A stretch of DNA of 64,000 bases from Aquibium oceanicum (lineage in GTDB: Bacteria; Pseudomonadota; Alphaproteobacteria; Rhizobiales; Rhizobiaceae). The notes under the pieces are model-generated. The model was given only the letters and a program-made list of their open reading frames with translations. It was not told the DNA's origin and made no database searches. The stretch spans positions 1-64,000 of the forward strand of contig NZ_CP018171.1 of the NCBI RefSeq assembly GCF_001889605.1, written 5' to 3'. The translations under genes and the position numbers were made by a program. The number at the start of each line of letters is the position of its first letter. Position 1 is the first letter of the stretch. Positions 44,988 to 54,825 of this stretch are shown piece by piece.

Positions 44988-47900
44988 ATGAACATCGTCA
45001 GCATCGCCATACGCAATGCGCGCCTGACCCTGTCGATCATGGTATTTTTCCTGATCGCCGGGGCGCTGGCGTATCAGGCCCTGCCCAAGGAGGCGGAGCC
45101 CGACGTCGCGATTCCTGTGCTCTATGTCAGCCTCGCCTACCAGGGCATCTCGCCGGAAGATTCCGAACGCCTCCTGCTGCGGCCGGTCGAGACCAAGCTG
45201 AAGAGCCTCAAGGGCGTGAAGGAGATGCGCTCCGCCGCCTACCAGGGCGGCGGCTACGTGTTGCTCGAATTCGATCCCTCGACCGACCTCTCCACCGCGC
45301 TCGAGGAGACGCGCAACAAGGTCTCCGACGCGCGCGCCGACCTGCCGCGCGATGCCGAGGAGCCGACGGTCAACGAGGTCAACGTCTCCGAATTCCCGGT
45401 CCTCGTCGTCACGCTGTCGGGCGACGTGCCCGAGCGGGTCCTCACCACCGCCGCGCGCGAACTGCGCGACCGGATCGAGGAGATTCCGGGTGTGCTCGAA
45501 GGCACGCTGCAGGGTGCGCGCGACGATCTGGTCGAGGTGATCATCGACCCGATGAAGCTCTCGTCCTATGGCTTCCAGCTCGACCAGATGATCGCGGCGG
45601 TGAACGCCTCCAACAGCCTCGTCGCGGCCGGCACCATCGAGGGCGAGGAAGGCAAGTACGCGGTCAAGGTCCCTTCGCTGATCGAGACCGTCGAGGACGT
45701 CGCCGAACTGCCGATCGTCGCCGGGCCGAACGCGGTGGTTCAGGCCAAGGACATCGCGACCATCCGCTCGACCTACAAGGACGCGGAGACGATCACGCGC
45801 CTCAACGGCCGGCCGGCAATCGCGATCGAGGTGAAGAAGCGCATTGGCGAGAACCTCGTCCACACCGTCGAGCAGGTGAAGGCGCTGTCGGACGAATTCC
45901 AGAAAAGCCTGCCCGAAGGCATGCACGTTACCTACACGCAGGACAAGTCGGTCTTCATCAACCAACTGCTCAACGACCTGCAGAACCACGTGCTGATCGC
46001 GGTCATCCTGGTCTTCATCATCATCCTTTACGTGCTGTCCGGCCGTGCGTCGCTGCTGATCGGTCTCGCTATCCCGACCTCGTTCCTGACCGGCATCCTG
46101 CTGCTTGCCCTGATGGGCTTCACCATCAACATGGTGGTGCTGTTCAGCCTCATCCTTGCCGTCGGCATGCTGGTGGACGACGCCATCATCGTCACCGAGT
46201 TCGCCGAGCGCCGCATGTCGGAAGGCATGCCCAAGGCGGAAGCCTTCGACCTTGCCGCACGCCGCATGGCGGGGCCGGTGATCGCGGCGACCTTGACGCG
46301 CATCGCCGCCTTCTCGCCGCTGCTGTTCTGGCCGGGCGTGGTCGGCGACTTCATGAAGTACATGCCGATCACGCTCATCGTGACGCTCGCCGCCTCGATG
46401 CTCTACGCGCTGATCTTCACGCCGACGCTCGGCGCGATCTTCGCCAAGGCGCACTTGCATGACGACGACGAGCCGCAGCGCGACGGCTGGTACATGGCCG
46501 TGGTGCGTCAGGCCGTGCGGTTTCCCAAGACGGTGCTGCTCCTGACGGTGGCGCTGCTCGTCAGCGTGCAGTTCGCCTATACGAAGTACGGCGCGGGCGT
46601 CGAGTTCTTCCCGTCTGTCGAGCCGGACTACGGGCTTCTCTACGTCCACGCGAGGGGTAATCTCTCTCTGGCCGAGATGGACGCGGCGACCCGCGCCGCG
46701 GAGCAGCGCCTGCTCGGATGGCCCGGCGTCGAATCCGTCTATACGCGCGTCGGCAAGACGCAGGGCGGCGGCGCCGACATTCCCGAGGACGTGGTCGGTG
46801 TCATCCAGTACGAGTTCATCGACTGGCGCGAGCGCAAGTCGGCCAACGACATCCTCGCCGACCTCCGTGTCGCAATGGCCGGCATACCCGGCGTCGATGT
46901 GGAAGTGCGCGTGCCGGAATCGGGTCCGCCGACCGGCAAGGCAATTCAGGTGCGGCTTTCGGCGACCGACCCGGACGGGCTGGACGACCGGGCACGCGAG
47001 GTTGCCGCGCGCATCGCCGACGTGTCCGGCGTCATCGACATCTCCGACGGACTGCCGCCGCCCGGCGTCGACTGGGCGCTGGAGGTCGATCGCGGCAAGG
47101 CGGCGCAGTACGGGATCAGCCCGAACGCGGTCGGCACCGTGGTGCAACTCGTCACGACGGGCGTGAAGCTGACCGACTACCGTCCGGAATCTGCCGACGA
47201 CGCGGTGGATATCCGTTTACGCCTGCCGGAAGACCGGCGCACGCTGTCGTCGCTCGACCAGTTGAGGGTCGAGACGGCGCAGGGCTCCGTCCCGATCGCC
47301 AACTTCGTGACCCGCAAGCCCGAGCCGCGCGTCGGCACGCTGAACCGCATCGACGGCGAGCGTACAGTCGTCGTCCAGGCGAACGTCGCCTCCGGTTTCC
47401 AGGTTGCGGCCGTCCAGCAGCAGGTGGCGCAGACCGTCGACGGCATGGAACTCGGCAACGTCCGCTGGAAGCTCGCCGGCTCCAACGAGGACAGCGAGGA
47501 AGCCAGCGCCTTCCTGGGCAACGCCTTCGGTGCGGCGCTCTTCCTGATCTTCATCGTGCTTCTGGCTCAGTTCAACAAGTTCACCAGCGTGTTCCTGGTG
47601 CTGATGACGGTCGTCATGTCGACGATTGGCGTCTTCCTCGGCCTGTTGATCACCGGGCAACCGTTCGGCATCGTCATGTCGGGCATCGGCGTGATCGCGC
47701 TCGCGGGCGTGGTGGTGAACAACAACATCGTGCTGATCGACACCTACGACCGGCTGCGGAGCGAAGGCTGGGAGAAGCTGGAAGCCGTGTTGCAGACCTG
47801 CCGGGAGCGCGCCCGCCCGGTGGTGCTCACCGCGCTCTCGGCGATCCTCGGCGTGCTGCCGATCGCATTCGGCCTGGGGCTGGAACTCTTCCATCACGAG

Positions 47901-48158
47901 ACGACAATCAACGCGCCGTCGACGCAGTGGTGGATCTCGCTTTCGTCGGCGATCGTCTTCGGCCTTGCCTTCTCGACGGTACTGACCCTCGTCGTGACGC
48001 CGTCGGCGCTGATGGTCTTCACCCGCGACAAGCACCGCACCACGAAGAGCTTCTGGTCGCGCCTCTTCCGGCGCAAAAGCGAGGCCGAAGAAGCCAAGGC
48101 GTCGGAAGAGGCCGCCAACGACCGCGAGCCGGACGCGCTGCCCAAGGCGGCCGAGTAG
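44988..48158 (+). CDS. RND efflux pump inner-membrane subunit
   Basis: A 1056-residue proton-driven pump of the AcrB superfamily. It has the first helix (LTLSIMVFFLIAGALAYQAL), two large periplasmic loops, and TM4 with the proton-relay pair in LILAVGMLVDDAIIV. The signature GQPFGIVMSGIGVIALAGVVVNNNIVLIDTYDRLR is in the C-half. Sequence style (VPVLYVSLAYQGISPEDSERLLLRPVETKLKSLKGV in content) is that of the HAE-type family found in alphaproteobacteria rather than of AcrB itself; substrates are unknown. It ends 76 nt before the first DUF3309 gene. Confidence 0.93.
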   Translation: MNIVSIAIRNARLTLSIMVFFLIAGALAYQALPKEAEPDVAIPVLYVSLAYQGISPEDSERLLLRPVETKLKSLKGVKEMRSAAYQGGGYVLLEFDPSTDLSTALEETRNKVSDARADLPRDAEEPTVNEVNVSEFPVLVVTLSGDVPERVLTTAARELRDRIEEIPGVLEGTLQGARDDLVEVIIDPMKLSSYGFQLDQMIAAVNASNSLVAAGTIEGEEGKYAVKVPSLIETVEDVAELPIVAGPNAVVQAKDIATIRSTYKDAETITRLNGRPAIAIEVKKRIGENLVHTVEQVKALSDEFQKSLPEGMHVTYTQDKSVFINQLLNDLQNHVLIAVILVFIIILYVLSGRASLLIGLAIPTSFLTGILLLALMGFTINMVVLFSLILAVGMLVDDAIIVTEFAERRMSEGMPKAEAFDLAARRMAGPVIAATLTRIAAFSPLLFWPGVVGDFMKYMPITLIVTLAASMLYALIFTPTLGAIFAKAHLHDDDEPQRDGWYMAVVRQAVRFPKTVLLLTVALLVSVQFAYTKYGAGVEFFPSVEPDYGLLYVHARGNLSLAEMDAATRAAEQRLLGWPGVESVYTRVGKTQGGGADIPEDVVGVIQYEFIDWRERKSANDILADLRVAMAGIPGVDVEVRVPESGPPTGKAIQVRLSATDPDGLDDRAREVAARIADVSGVIDISDGLPPPGVDWALEVDRGKAAQYGISPNAVGTVVQLVTTGVKLTDYRPESADDAVDIRLRLPEDRRTLSSLDQLRVETAQGSVPIANFVTRKPEPRVGTLNRIDGERTVVVQANVASGFQVAAVQQQVAQTVDGMELGNVRWKLAGSNEDSEEASAFLGNAFGAALFLIFIVLLAQFNKFTSVFLVLMTVVMSTIGVFLGLLITGQPFGIVMSGIGVIALAGVVVNNNIVLIDTYDRLRSEGWEKLEAVLQTCRERARPVVLTALSAILGVLPIAFGLGLELFHHETTINAPSTQWWISLSSAIVFGLAFSTVLTLVVTPSALMVFTRDKHRTTKSFWSRLFRRKSEAEEAKASEEAANDREPDALPKAAE

Positions 48159-48183
48159 CCTCCTCGCGGCCGGCCCGCCGCCG

Positions 48184-48208
48184 GGAACCGTGCGGTCAGT
48201 CGGGCATT
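48184..48208 (+). promoter_or_regulatory. EcfG/RpoE2-like general-stress promoter 1 (DUF3309)
   Basis: GGAAC (48184-48188) and CATT (48205-48208), separated by 16 nt, lie 27 nt before the first DUF3309 start codon and 25 nt after the RND pump gene. The arrangement is the same as at 2767-2791 and 48446-48470 and matches the published GGAAC-N18-TT form of stress promoters. Confidence 0.6.
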
Positions 48209-48235
48209 GGCCTCCCGTCATCCTTGGAGGCAAGC

Positions 48236-48394
48236 TTGTCGCTGACGACCCTCTTCATCATCGTCCTGATCCTGGCCCTGGTGGCCGTCCTGCCGACCTG
48301 GCCGTGGTCGCGCCGCTGGCGCTGGGTGCCCTCGATCATCATGGCCACCATCCTGGCCGTGGTGATCTACCTCGCACAGGCCGGAAGGTTCTGA
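48236..48394 (+). CDS. DUF3309 small membrane protein, copy 1
   Basis: A 52-residue, two-helix membrane protein (SLTTLFIIVLILALVAVLPTWPWSRRW in content, then IIMATILAVVIYL) of the DUF3309 family, whose function is unknown. The start is a TTG preceded by a perfect GGAGG at 48226-48230, 5 nt away; no ATG is available, so annotation tools may miss it. It is followed by a second copy of the same length. Both copies have the stress-type promoter motif. Confidence 0.8.
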   Translation: MSLTTLFIIVLILALVAVLPTWPWSRRWRWVPSIIMATILAVVIYLAQAGRF

Positions 48395-48445
48395 GCGAAA
48401 AAGTTCCGGGCCGGAACAAAACCTCGTCGCAAGCGAGCATGTTCA

Positions 48446-48470
48446 GGAACTACATACCTCCTCACGCATT
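48446..48470 (+). promoter_or_regulatory. EcfG/RpoE2-like general-stress promoter 2 (DUF3309)
   Basis: GGAAC (48446-48450), 16 nt, CATT (48467-48470), 33 nt before the second DUF3309 start. A second GGAAC at 48413-48417, part of a GTTCCGG-G-CCGGAAC palindrome, lacks a matching -10 and is not counted. Confidence 0.6.
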
Positions 48471-48503
48471 GTTGATCCTCCAAAACCGATCGGAGGCGAA
48501 AGC

Positions 48504-48662
48504 GTGACACTGACCACCATTCTCATCATCATCCTCATCCTCATCCTGCTCGGCGCCATCCCCGCCTGGCCACATTCGCGCGGCTGGGGCTATGGCCCGT
48601 CCGGCATCATCGGCCTGATCCTGGTCGTGTTGCTGATCCTCGTCCTGATGGGCAGGATCTGA
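48504..48662 (+). CDS. DUF3309 small membrane protein, copy 2
   Basis: A 52-residue paralog of the preceding protein (TLTTILIIILILILLGAIPAWPHSRGWGYGPSG in content, then IIGLILVVLLILVLMGRI). The first helix and the IPxWPxSRxW turn align with copy 1, so this is a tandem duplication. The start is GTG with GGAGG at 48492-48496. A strong hairpin follows the stop codon. Two-helix proteins with a Trp/Arg turn are common among general-stress genes in this group; the exact role is unknown. Confidence 0.83.
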   Translation: MTLTTILIIILILILLGAIPAWPHSRGWGYGPSGIIGLILVVLLILVLMGRI

Positions 48663-48675
48663 CCGCAAGACGAAC

Positions 48676-48708
48676 CGAAGCCGCCGGCGCGGGTCGCCGG
48701 CGGCTTCG
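48676..48708. terminator. Strong hairpin between convergent genes
   Basis: A perfect 14-bp GC-rich stem, CGAAGCCGCCGGCG (48676-48689) with CGCCGGCGGCTTCG (48695-48708), loop CGGGT, lies 14 nt after the DUF3309 copy 2 stop and 17 nt after the end of the convergent epimerase gene. It has no long T run, so it is a terminator by position and strength rather than by full consensus. Confidence 0.65.
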
Positions 48709-48724
48709 TTCATCGGAGCTGGGA

Positions 48725-49684
48725 TCAGGCGGCCATCGCCAGCGCATCGCGATCCAGCGACAGGTCGGCTACGCTCTGCCTGATCGCCCGCACCGGATCG
48801 GTGGCCGGCAAGGATCCGAGCGACGCTTCCAGCTTGCTGCCGTCCAGCGAGTGCGGCGTGCGCCAAAGGTAGGACATCACCACCAGTTCGCGCAGCATCG
48901 GCACGAAAAAGCTGCCGGCCCTGAGCAGCGTCCAGGGCACACCGCGCCGCGCAAGCGACCGCCCCACCGCTTCCTCAGTCGCCGCCTTCATCTGCGTCCC
49001 CGTCAGCGTGTGGCCGGTGAAGTTGAAGCTGTCGAACATCGGCAGTGCCTTGCGCTTCTCAGCCAGCCGCACGAAGGCCTCGCCCAGATCGGGCAGATAG
49101 GCGAAGGCGTGCGGCAGGTCCATCGGACCGGGCCAGATGAAGACGTCCTTCTTCAGCTTCGACAGGATCATTAGGTCGAGCCAGGACTCCCGCTTCACAC
49201 CGCCATAGAAGTCACCAGCCCGCAGCACCAGGGTCTGCACGCCCGTTTCTTCCCCCTTGAGCCGGAAAAGCTCTTCCATCGCGATGCGGATGCGCGCCTT
49301 CGGCGTAGAGGGAACCTGCGCCGCGTCGTCCCGCATGCCGAGGGCGATCGCGTGACCGAAATTGTAGACGTTGCCGGGCAGAAGCTGCGTCGCGCCAGCG
49401 GCTTCCACCGCCGCGATGACGTTTTCAGCCATCGGCATCACCTTCTCCTCCCATTCCGTATATTGCGGATTGAGGGCGTTCAGCACCACATCGGCGCCCT
49501 GGCAGGCCTCGATCAGCGACTGGCGATCGAATGCATCCGCCTTCACCCATTCCACGCCCGGCGCCAGTTCGGCACCCTTTCGGCCGCGCGCGACCCCTTT
49601 CACACGCCATCCGGCCTTCACGAAGGCGCGGGCCGCTGCGTCGCCGACACGTCCCGCCGCACCGAGGATCACGATCGTCTGCAT
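48725..49684 (-). CDS. NAD(P)-binding epimerase/dehydratase-like protein
   Basis: An extended-SDR-type protein of 319 residues with a Rossmann start (TIVILGAAGRVGDAAARAFVKAGWRVKGVARG; loop GAAGRVG), a NPQYTEWEE segment and a YNFGHAI region where a catalytic YxxxK would be expected but is not complete. It resembles the NmrA/epimerase-like proteins of alphaproteobacteria; its activity cannot be told from the sequence. It is divergent from a LysR-type regulator gene 105 nt away, so it is the likely target of that regulator. Confidence 0.82.
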   Translation of the reverse strand: MQTIVILGAAGRVGDAAARAFVKAGWRVKGVARGRKGAELAPGVEWVKADAFDRQSLIEACQGADVVLNALNPQYTEWEEKVMPMAENVIAAVEAAGATQLLPGNVYNFGHAIALGMRDDAAQVPSTPKARIRIAMEELFRLKGEETGVQTLVLRAGDFYGGVKRESWLDLMILSKLKKDVFIWPGPMDLPHAFAYLPDLGEAFVRLAEKRKALPMFDSFNFTGHTLTGTQMKAATEEAVGRSLARRGVPWTLLRAGSFFVPMLRELVVMSYLWRTPHSLDGSKLEASLGSLPATDPVRAIRQSVADLSLDRDALAMAA

Positions 49685-49768
49685 GGCTGTTCTCCTTGCT
49701 CCGGTTTGATGACTGGAAAATATGGCCTTTGCAGATGAATGATAATTCCCTATTGGTGCGGGACCGAT

Positions 49769-49782
49769 ATTCATTATTGAAT
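49769..49782. promoter_or_regulatory. Inverted repeat before the LysR gene
   Basis: ATTCA-TTAT-TGAAT is a perfect 5-4-5 repeat that ends 7 nt before the LysR start codon in the divergent intergenic region. It may be part of the binding site by which the regulator represses itself and controls the epimerase gene. Confidence 0.4.
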
Positions 49783-49789
49783 AGCCTTC

Positions 49790-50668
49790 ATGGACTGGAA
49801 TTTGCTCAAGAGCTTCGTCGCGGTGGCCGAAACCGGCAGTCTCTCGGCAGCCGCCCGCAAGATCGAGGTCAGCCAGCCCTCGGTCGGGCGGCACGTCGCC
49901 GAACTGGAACGGCAGCTCGGCATCAAGCTCTTCCGCCGCGGGCGCGCGGGCTACGAATTGTCGGAGGACGGCATCGCGCTGCTGGGCCGCGCCCGGGCAA
50001 TGCGCGAACAGGCCGAGGCGATCTCCAGGCTGGCGCTTGGCGCGACGGAAGCGGTCGCCGGCACCGTCCGCATCGCGGCGAGCGAGGTCGTGTCCGCCTA
50101 CGTGCTGCCCTCGATGACCGCCGCCTTCGCCGAAATGGAGCCCGGCATCGAGATCGAGATCGTCGCGTCGAACCAGGTCGAGAACCTGCTGCGGCGCGAT
50201 GCCGACATCGCGATCCGCATGGTCGAACCGTCACAGCTCGACCTCGTCGCCCGCAAGATCACCGACATCCCCCTCACCGCATGCGCGGCGACATCCTATC
50301 TCGACCGGCGCGGCCGGCCCGCATCGCCAGCGGAAATCGTCGGCCATGACCTCGTCGGCTACGACCGGGGCATGGAGCTGATCGACGGCTTCCGCGAGTT
50401 CGGCGTCGAGATCGACCGCCACGGCTTCCGGTTCCGCACCGACAACCAGATCGTGTTCTGGGAGGCGATCCGGACGGGCAACGGGATTGGCTTCGCCCAG
50501 GTACCGCTGGTCGACCGCGAACCGCTGGTGGAAGTAATCCTCCCGGGCCTACCCTTGCCCTCGCTGCCCATGTGGCTTGCCATGCACCGAGACGTGCGCA
50601 CCAGCGCCCGCATCCGCCGCGTGGCGGATTTCCTCTACGAGCAGCTGAAGGACTATGCCGGAGGTTGA
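49790..50668 (+). CDS. LysR-family transcriptional regulator
   Basis: A 292-residue LysR-type regulator. It has the winged helix-turn-helix at residues 1-60 (NLLKSFVAVAETGSLSAAARKIEVSQPSVGRHVAELERQLG in content, FRRGRAGYELSEDG) and a C-terminal periplasmic-binding-like effector domain. It is divergent from the epimerase gene and slightly overlaps (16 nt) the convergent MFS gene at the end. The effector is unknown. Confidence 0.93.
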   Translation: MDWNLLKSFVAVAETGSLSAAARKIEVSQPSVGRHVAELERQLGIKLFRRGRAGYELSEDGIALLGRARAMREQAEAISRLALGATEAVAGTVRIAASEVVSAYVLPSMTAAFAEMEPGIEIEIVASNQVENLLRRDADIAIRMVEPSQLDLVARKITDIPLTACAATSYLDRRGRPASPAEIVGHDLVGYDRGMELIDGFREFGVEIDRHGFRFRTDNQIVFWEAIRTGNGIGFAQVPLVDREPLVEVILPGLPLPSLPMWLAMHRDVRTSARIRRVADFLYEQLKDYAGG

Positions 50669-51837
50669 GCCGGCTCCCCGTGGGTGAACTCCGCGCTTCG
50701 CGCCAGACCGGCCATGAGGCAGACCACGACGAGGAGCGCGGAGACGGCCACATAGACCGGCGCGAAACCGACGTGCTCGCCGACATAGCCGATGCCGGAC
50801 GGCGCGACGAGGATGCCGGAATAGCCCATCAGCGTCACCGTGCTGAGCGATGCGCCCGACGAGGTACCGGGCTGGTTGCCCGCCGCCGAAAAGGCGATCG
50901 GCACCATGTTGGCGATGCCGAGACCAGCGAAGGCGAAGGCGGCGATCGCCAGCCACGGTTCGGTCGCAAAGCCGGCGACGAACATCCCGGCCGCCGCAAT
51001 CAAGCTCGACACCCGCAGCGTCGCCACCGCGCCGAAACGGTTGCGCACCCGATCGCCAGCAAAACGCATCAGCGCCATGGCTCCCGAAAACGCCGCGAAA
51101 CCGAAGCCGGCCGTGGCGAGATCGGCGCCGCGTTCCTGGCGCAGGTAGAGCGCGGCCCAGTCGAGCACCGCGCCTTCCGGGATCATCGAGAAGAGCGCGA
51201 TCAGCCCGACGAGATAGACCGTCGGGTTGCGCGGCAGGGCGAAGCGCCGCACCTCGTGTGCCTCCGGCCGCGGCTCGGTTACCAGGAAGGACAAGCCGGC
51301 GAGGGTGACAATGAGCGCCGCGGCGGTCACCACGCCGGCGTGGAACAGGTAGCCCTGCGCCTCGATCAGCGTGCCGCCCGCGCCGCCGCCGATAAAGCCC
51401 CCGACGCTCCAGAAACCGTGCGAGGACGACATGATCGCCCGGCGAAGCTGCTTCTCCACCTCGACGGCGTTGGCATTCATCGCTACGTCCATGCCGCCGA
51501 TGAAGCCGCCGAACAGGAACAGCGTGATACCCGCCGCGACGATGCCGGGCGACAGCGCGACCGCCAACAGGCCGAAACAGCTAACGACGCCGAAGACGCG
51601 CACCGTCCAGCGCGATCCGAACCGCCCGATCAGATAGCCGCAGGTCGGCATCGCGACCAGCGCGCCGAGCCCGAAGGTCAGGATCAGGAGACCAAGCGTG
51701 AACTCGGTGATCTCCAGCCGCGCCAGCGTGACCGGGATCTGCGGCGCCCAGCTTCCGATCAGGAACCCGTTCACCAGGAACATCGCCGCAACCGCCCGGC
51801 GGCCGCGGCGTGCCTTTGCCATTGCATCGTCTGCCAT
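50653..51837 (-). CDS. MFS transporter (YbjJ/FucP-like)
   Basis: A 394-residue twelve-helix major-facilitator transporter. The first helices (AAMFLVNGFLIGSWAPQIPVTLARLEITEFTLGLLIL in content) and the loop GYLIGRFGSRWTVR, the family motif A variant, are clear; it resembles the YbjJ/FucP branch. The sugar or other substrate is unknown. A 14-nt palindrome of LacI-operator type lies 34 nt upstream of the start, which would fit a carbohydrate transporter, but no LacI-type regulator is in the window. Confidence 0.88.
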   Translation of the reverse strand: MADDAMAKARRGRRAVAAMFLVNGFLIGSWAPQIPVTLARLEITEFTLGLLILTFGLGALVAMPTCGYLIGRFGSRWTVRVFGVVSCFGLLAVALSPGIVAAGITLFLFGGFIGGMDVAMNANAVEVEKQLRRAIMSSSHGFWSVGGFIGGGAGGTLIEAQGYLFHAGVVTAAALIVTLAGLSFLVTEPRPEAHEVRRFALPRNPTVYLVGLIALFSMIPEGAVLDWAALYLRQERGADLATAGFGFAAFSGAMALMRFAGDRVRNRFGAVATLRVSSLIAAAGMFVAGFATEPWLAIAAFAFAGLGIANMVPIAFSAAGNQPGTSSGASLSTVTLMGYSGILVAPSGIGYVGEHVGFAPVYVAVSALLVVVCLMAGLARSAEFTHGEPAQPPA

Positions 51838-51870
51838 TATGGTTCGGCCAATCCGGAACGGAGAAAAATG

Positions 51871-51884
51871 CTAAATCGATTTAG
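51871..51884. promoter_or_regulatory. LacI-type operator candidate before the MFS gene
   Basis: CTAAATCGATTTAG is a perfect 14-nt palindrome with the central CG step typical of LacI-family operators. It lies 34-47 nt upstream of the MFS start codon on the minus strand, where it would overlap the promoter or the leader. Confidence 0.5.
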
Positions 51885-51941
51885 AAGAAAACCGGCGAAC
51901 ATCGGCGGCCGGATGCTTGCTCCAGCCGCCTGAGGTGTCGA

Positions 51942-53168
<1,227 letters not shown>

Positions 53169-53192
53169 GATCTGGCGGCGCTCACGAATGAA

Positions 53193-53254
53193 GGCGCCGC
53201 GGTGCGGCGCCGATGGATTTCGCGCGCACTAATAGCAGGAAAGGCAGGCCGGGC
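53193..53254 (-). promoter_or_regulatory. argG promoter candidate and leader hairpin
   Basis: On the minus strand TTGCCC (53254-53249) is followed after 16 nt by TATTAG (53232-53227), a plausible housekeeping promoter. Downstream the leader contains the perfect stem GGCGCCGC/GCGGCGCC (53193-53211, loop of 3), 25 nt before the ATG, which could stabilise the mRNA or affect initiation. Assigned by pattern only. Confidence 0.4.
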
Positions 53255-53292
53255 AAGGTCGCGCCACGTGCCCGACCTTGCCGCCTCCGCCG

Positions 53293-53460
53293 TCAGGTCC
53301 GCCGGCGAAAAAGCTGTCCCCATATGTCATACCCCACCAGAGCAAGCCCGATGAGGCAAACGACAAAGAGATCGGCCCGCATCACCGAAAACGCGATGAT
53401 ACCGAGGAAAGCGGCAATCAGCAGGAACGCGAGAAGCGCCAGCACGCGTTCGACCATCAT
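53293..53460 (-). CDS. Small two-helix membrane protein of the TRAP operon
   Basis: A 55-residue protein (MMVERVLALLAFLLIAAFLG then a second helix LFVVCLIGLALVGYDIWG, basic end FRRRT). It starts 12 nt after the dctM stop and has a perfect AGGAGG 9 nt upstream, so translation is well supported. I do not recognise a named family. It lies at the end of the dctP-dctQ-dctM cluster and may be an accessory of the transporter or a leader peptide. Confidence 0.75.
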   Translation of the reverse strand: MMVERVLALLAFLLIAAFLGIIAFSVMRADLFVVCLIGLALVGYDIWGQLFRRRT

Positions 53461-53472
53461 CTTGCGATCCTC

Positions 53473-54825
53473 CTAGCGTCCATAGAAGAGCTGCGGCAGG
53501 TAGTAGGCGATCTGGGGGAAAACGTAGAGCATGACCATGGTGACGAACACCATGAACACGTAGGGCAGCGAGCCGGCGAAGATTTGCGTCAGCCGCACGT
53601 GCGGAGGCGCAATGCCTTTCAGATAGTAGGCCGACATCGCCATCGGCGGCGTCAGGAACGAGGTTTGCAGGTTCAGCGCGATCAGAATGCCGAAGAACAG
53701 CGGATCGATATCGAACAGCGGCAGCAGCGGCAGGAAGATCGGCACGAAGATGATGATGATCTCGGACCATTCCAGCGGCCATCCGAGCAGAAAGATGATG
53801 ATCTGCGCCAGGATGAGGAATTGCAGCGGCGTCATGTCCAGCCCCATGACGAAGTCGCGCACGATGTGCTCGCCTCCGAGATAGGAAAACACAGACGAGA
53901 AGGTCCACGAGCCGACGAAGAGCCAGCACACCATGGCCGTCGTTCGCACCGTCAGGTAGACCGATTCCTGCAGCCGCTTCCAGGTCAGCGCGCGGTAGGC
54001 GATCGCCAGCACCAGGCCGCCGAGCGCCCCGATCGAGGCGGCCTCCGATGGCGTGGCGAGGCCGAAAAGGATCGCGCCGAGGACCGAGAGGATCAGGATC
54101 GCCAGCGGAAAGAAGGACGTCAGCAGCATCCAGGCGAGCTTTCCGGTCGGGATCGGCTCTTCCGGCTCCTCCGGCCGGGGAGCCAGGGAGGGTTGCAGCA
54201 TGGCGCGGCCGATGATGTAGACGAGATACATCCCCGCGAGCAGGAAACCGGGAAGCAAAGCCCCCGCATAGAGCCGCACGATCGAGACACCGGACGCCGC
54301 CGCGTAGACGATGAGCATGATCGAAGGCGGGATCAGAATGCCGAGCGTGCCGCCCGCGCAGATGACGCCCGACGCGAAGCGCTCGTCGTAGCGCGCCTTC
54401 AGCATGGCGGGCAACGCCAGCAGGCCCATCAGCGTAACGACGGCGCCGACGATGCCGGTCGCGGTCGCGAATAGAGCGCAGGTGATGAGGGCCGCCACCG
54501 CCATGGAGCCCGGCATGCGGCGCGTCGCGATCGACAGGGTCTCGAACAGCCGGTCGACGATGTTCGCCCGTTCCACAATGTAGCCCATGAACAGGAAGAG
54601 CGGGATCGCCGTCAGCACGTCGTTGGCCATGACCGAATAGGTCTGGTTCACGAAGAGGTCGAAGATTCGGTTGTCGAAGAGATGCCGCATGCGATCGGCA
54701 TCGAAGTAGGCGTAGTAGCCAAAGCCTATGCCCATTGCCATCAGCGTGAAGGCGATCGGGAAGCCGAGCATGATCACGACGATGAACAGGCCGAGCATCA
54801 GAATGGCGATTTGCGGATCGGTCAT
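53473..54825 (-). CDS. dctM: TRAP transporter large permease DctM
   Basis: The large membrane subunit of a tripartite ATP-independent periplasmic transporter, 450 residues with about twelve helices. GFPIAFTLMAMGIGFGYY near the start and the conserved PLFLFMGYIVERANIV, GTLGILIPPSIMLIVYA and FLTPPMAMSAYYLKGI segments are characteristic. It drives uptake with an ion gradient. It overlaps dctQ by 4 nt and forms one operon with dctP, dctQ and a tiny membrane protein. Confidence 0.95.
   Translation of the reverse strand: MTDPQIAILMLGLFIVVIMLGFPIAFTLMAMGIGFGYYAYFDADRMRHLFDNRIFDLFVNQTYSVMANDVLTAIPLFLFMGYIVERANIVDRLFETLSIATRRMPGSMAVAALITCALFATATGIVGAVVTLMGLLALPAMLKARYDERFASGVICAGGTLGILIPPSIMLIVYAAASGVSIVRLYAGALLPGFLLAGMYLVYIIGRAMLQPSLAPRPEEPEEPIPTGKLAWMLLTSFFPLAILILSVLGAILFGLATPSEAASIGALGGLVLAIAYRALTWKRLQESVYLTVRTTAMVCWLFVGSWTFSSVFSYLGGEHIVRDFVMGLDMTPLQFLILAQIIIFLLGWPLEWSEIIIIFVPIFLPLLPLFDIDPLFFGILIALNLQTSFLTPPMAMSAYYLKGIAPPHVRLTQIFAGSLPYVFMVFVTMVMLYVFPQIAYYLPQLFYGR

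Noticed and set aside
48403-48417. GTTCCGG-G-CCGGAAC as a third stress promoter or terminator
   Set aside because: The GGAAC has no CATT/CGTT at the right distance and there is no T run after the stem.
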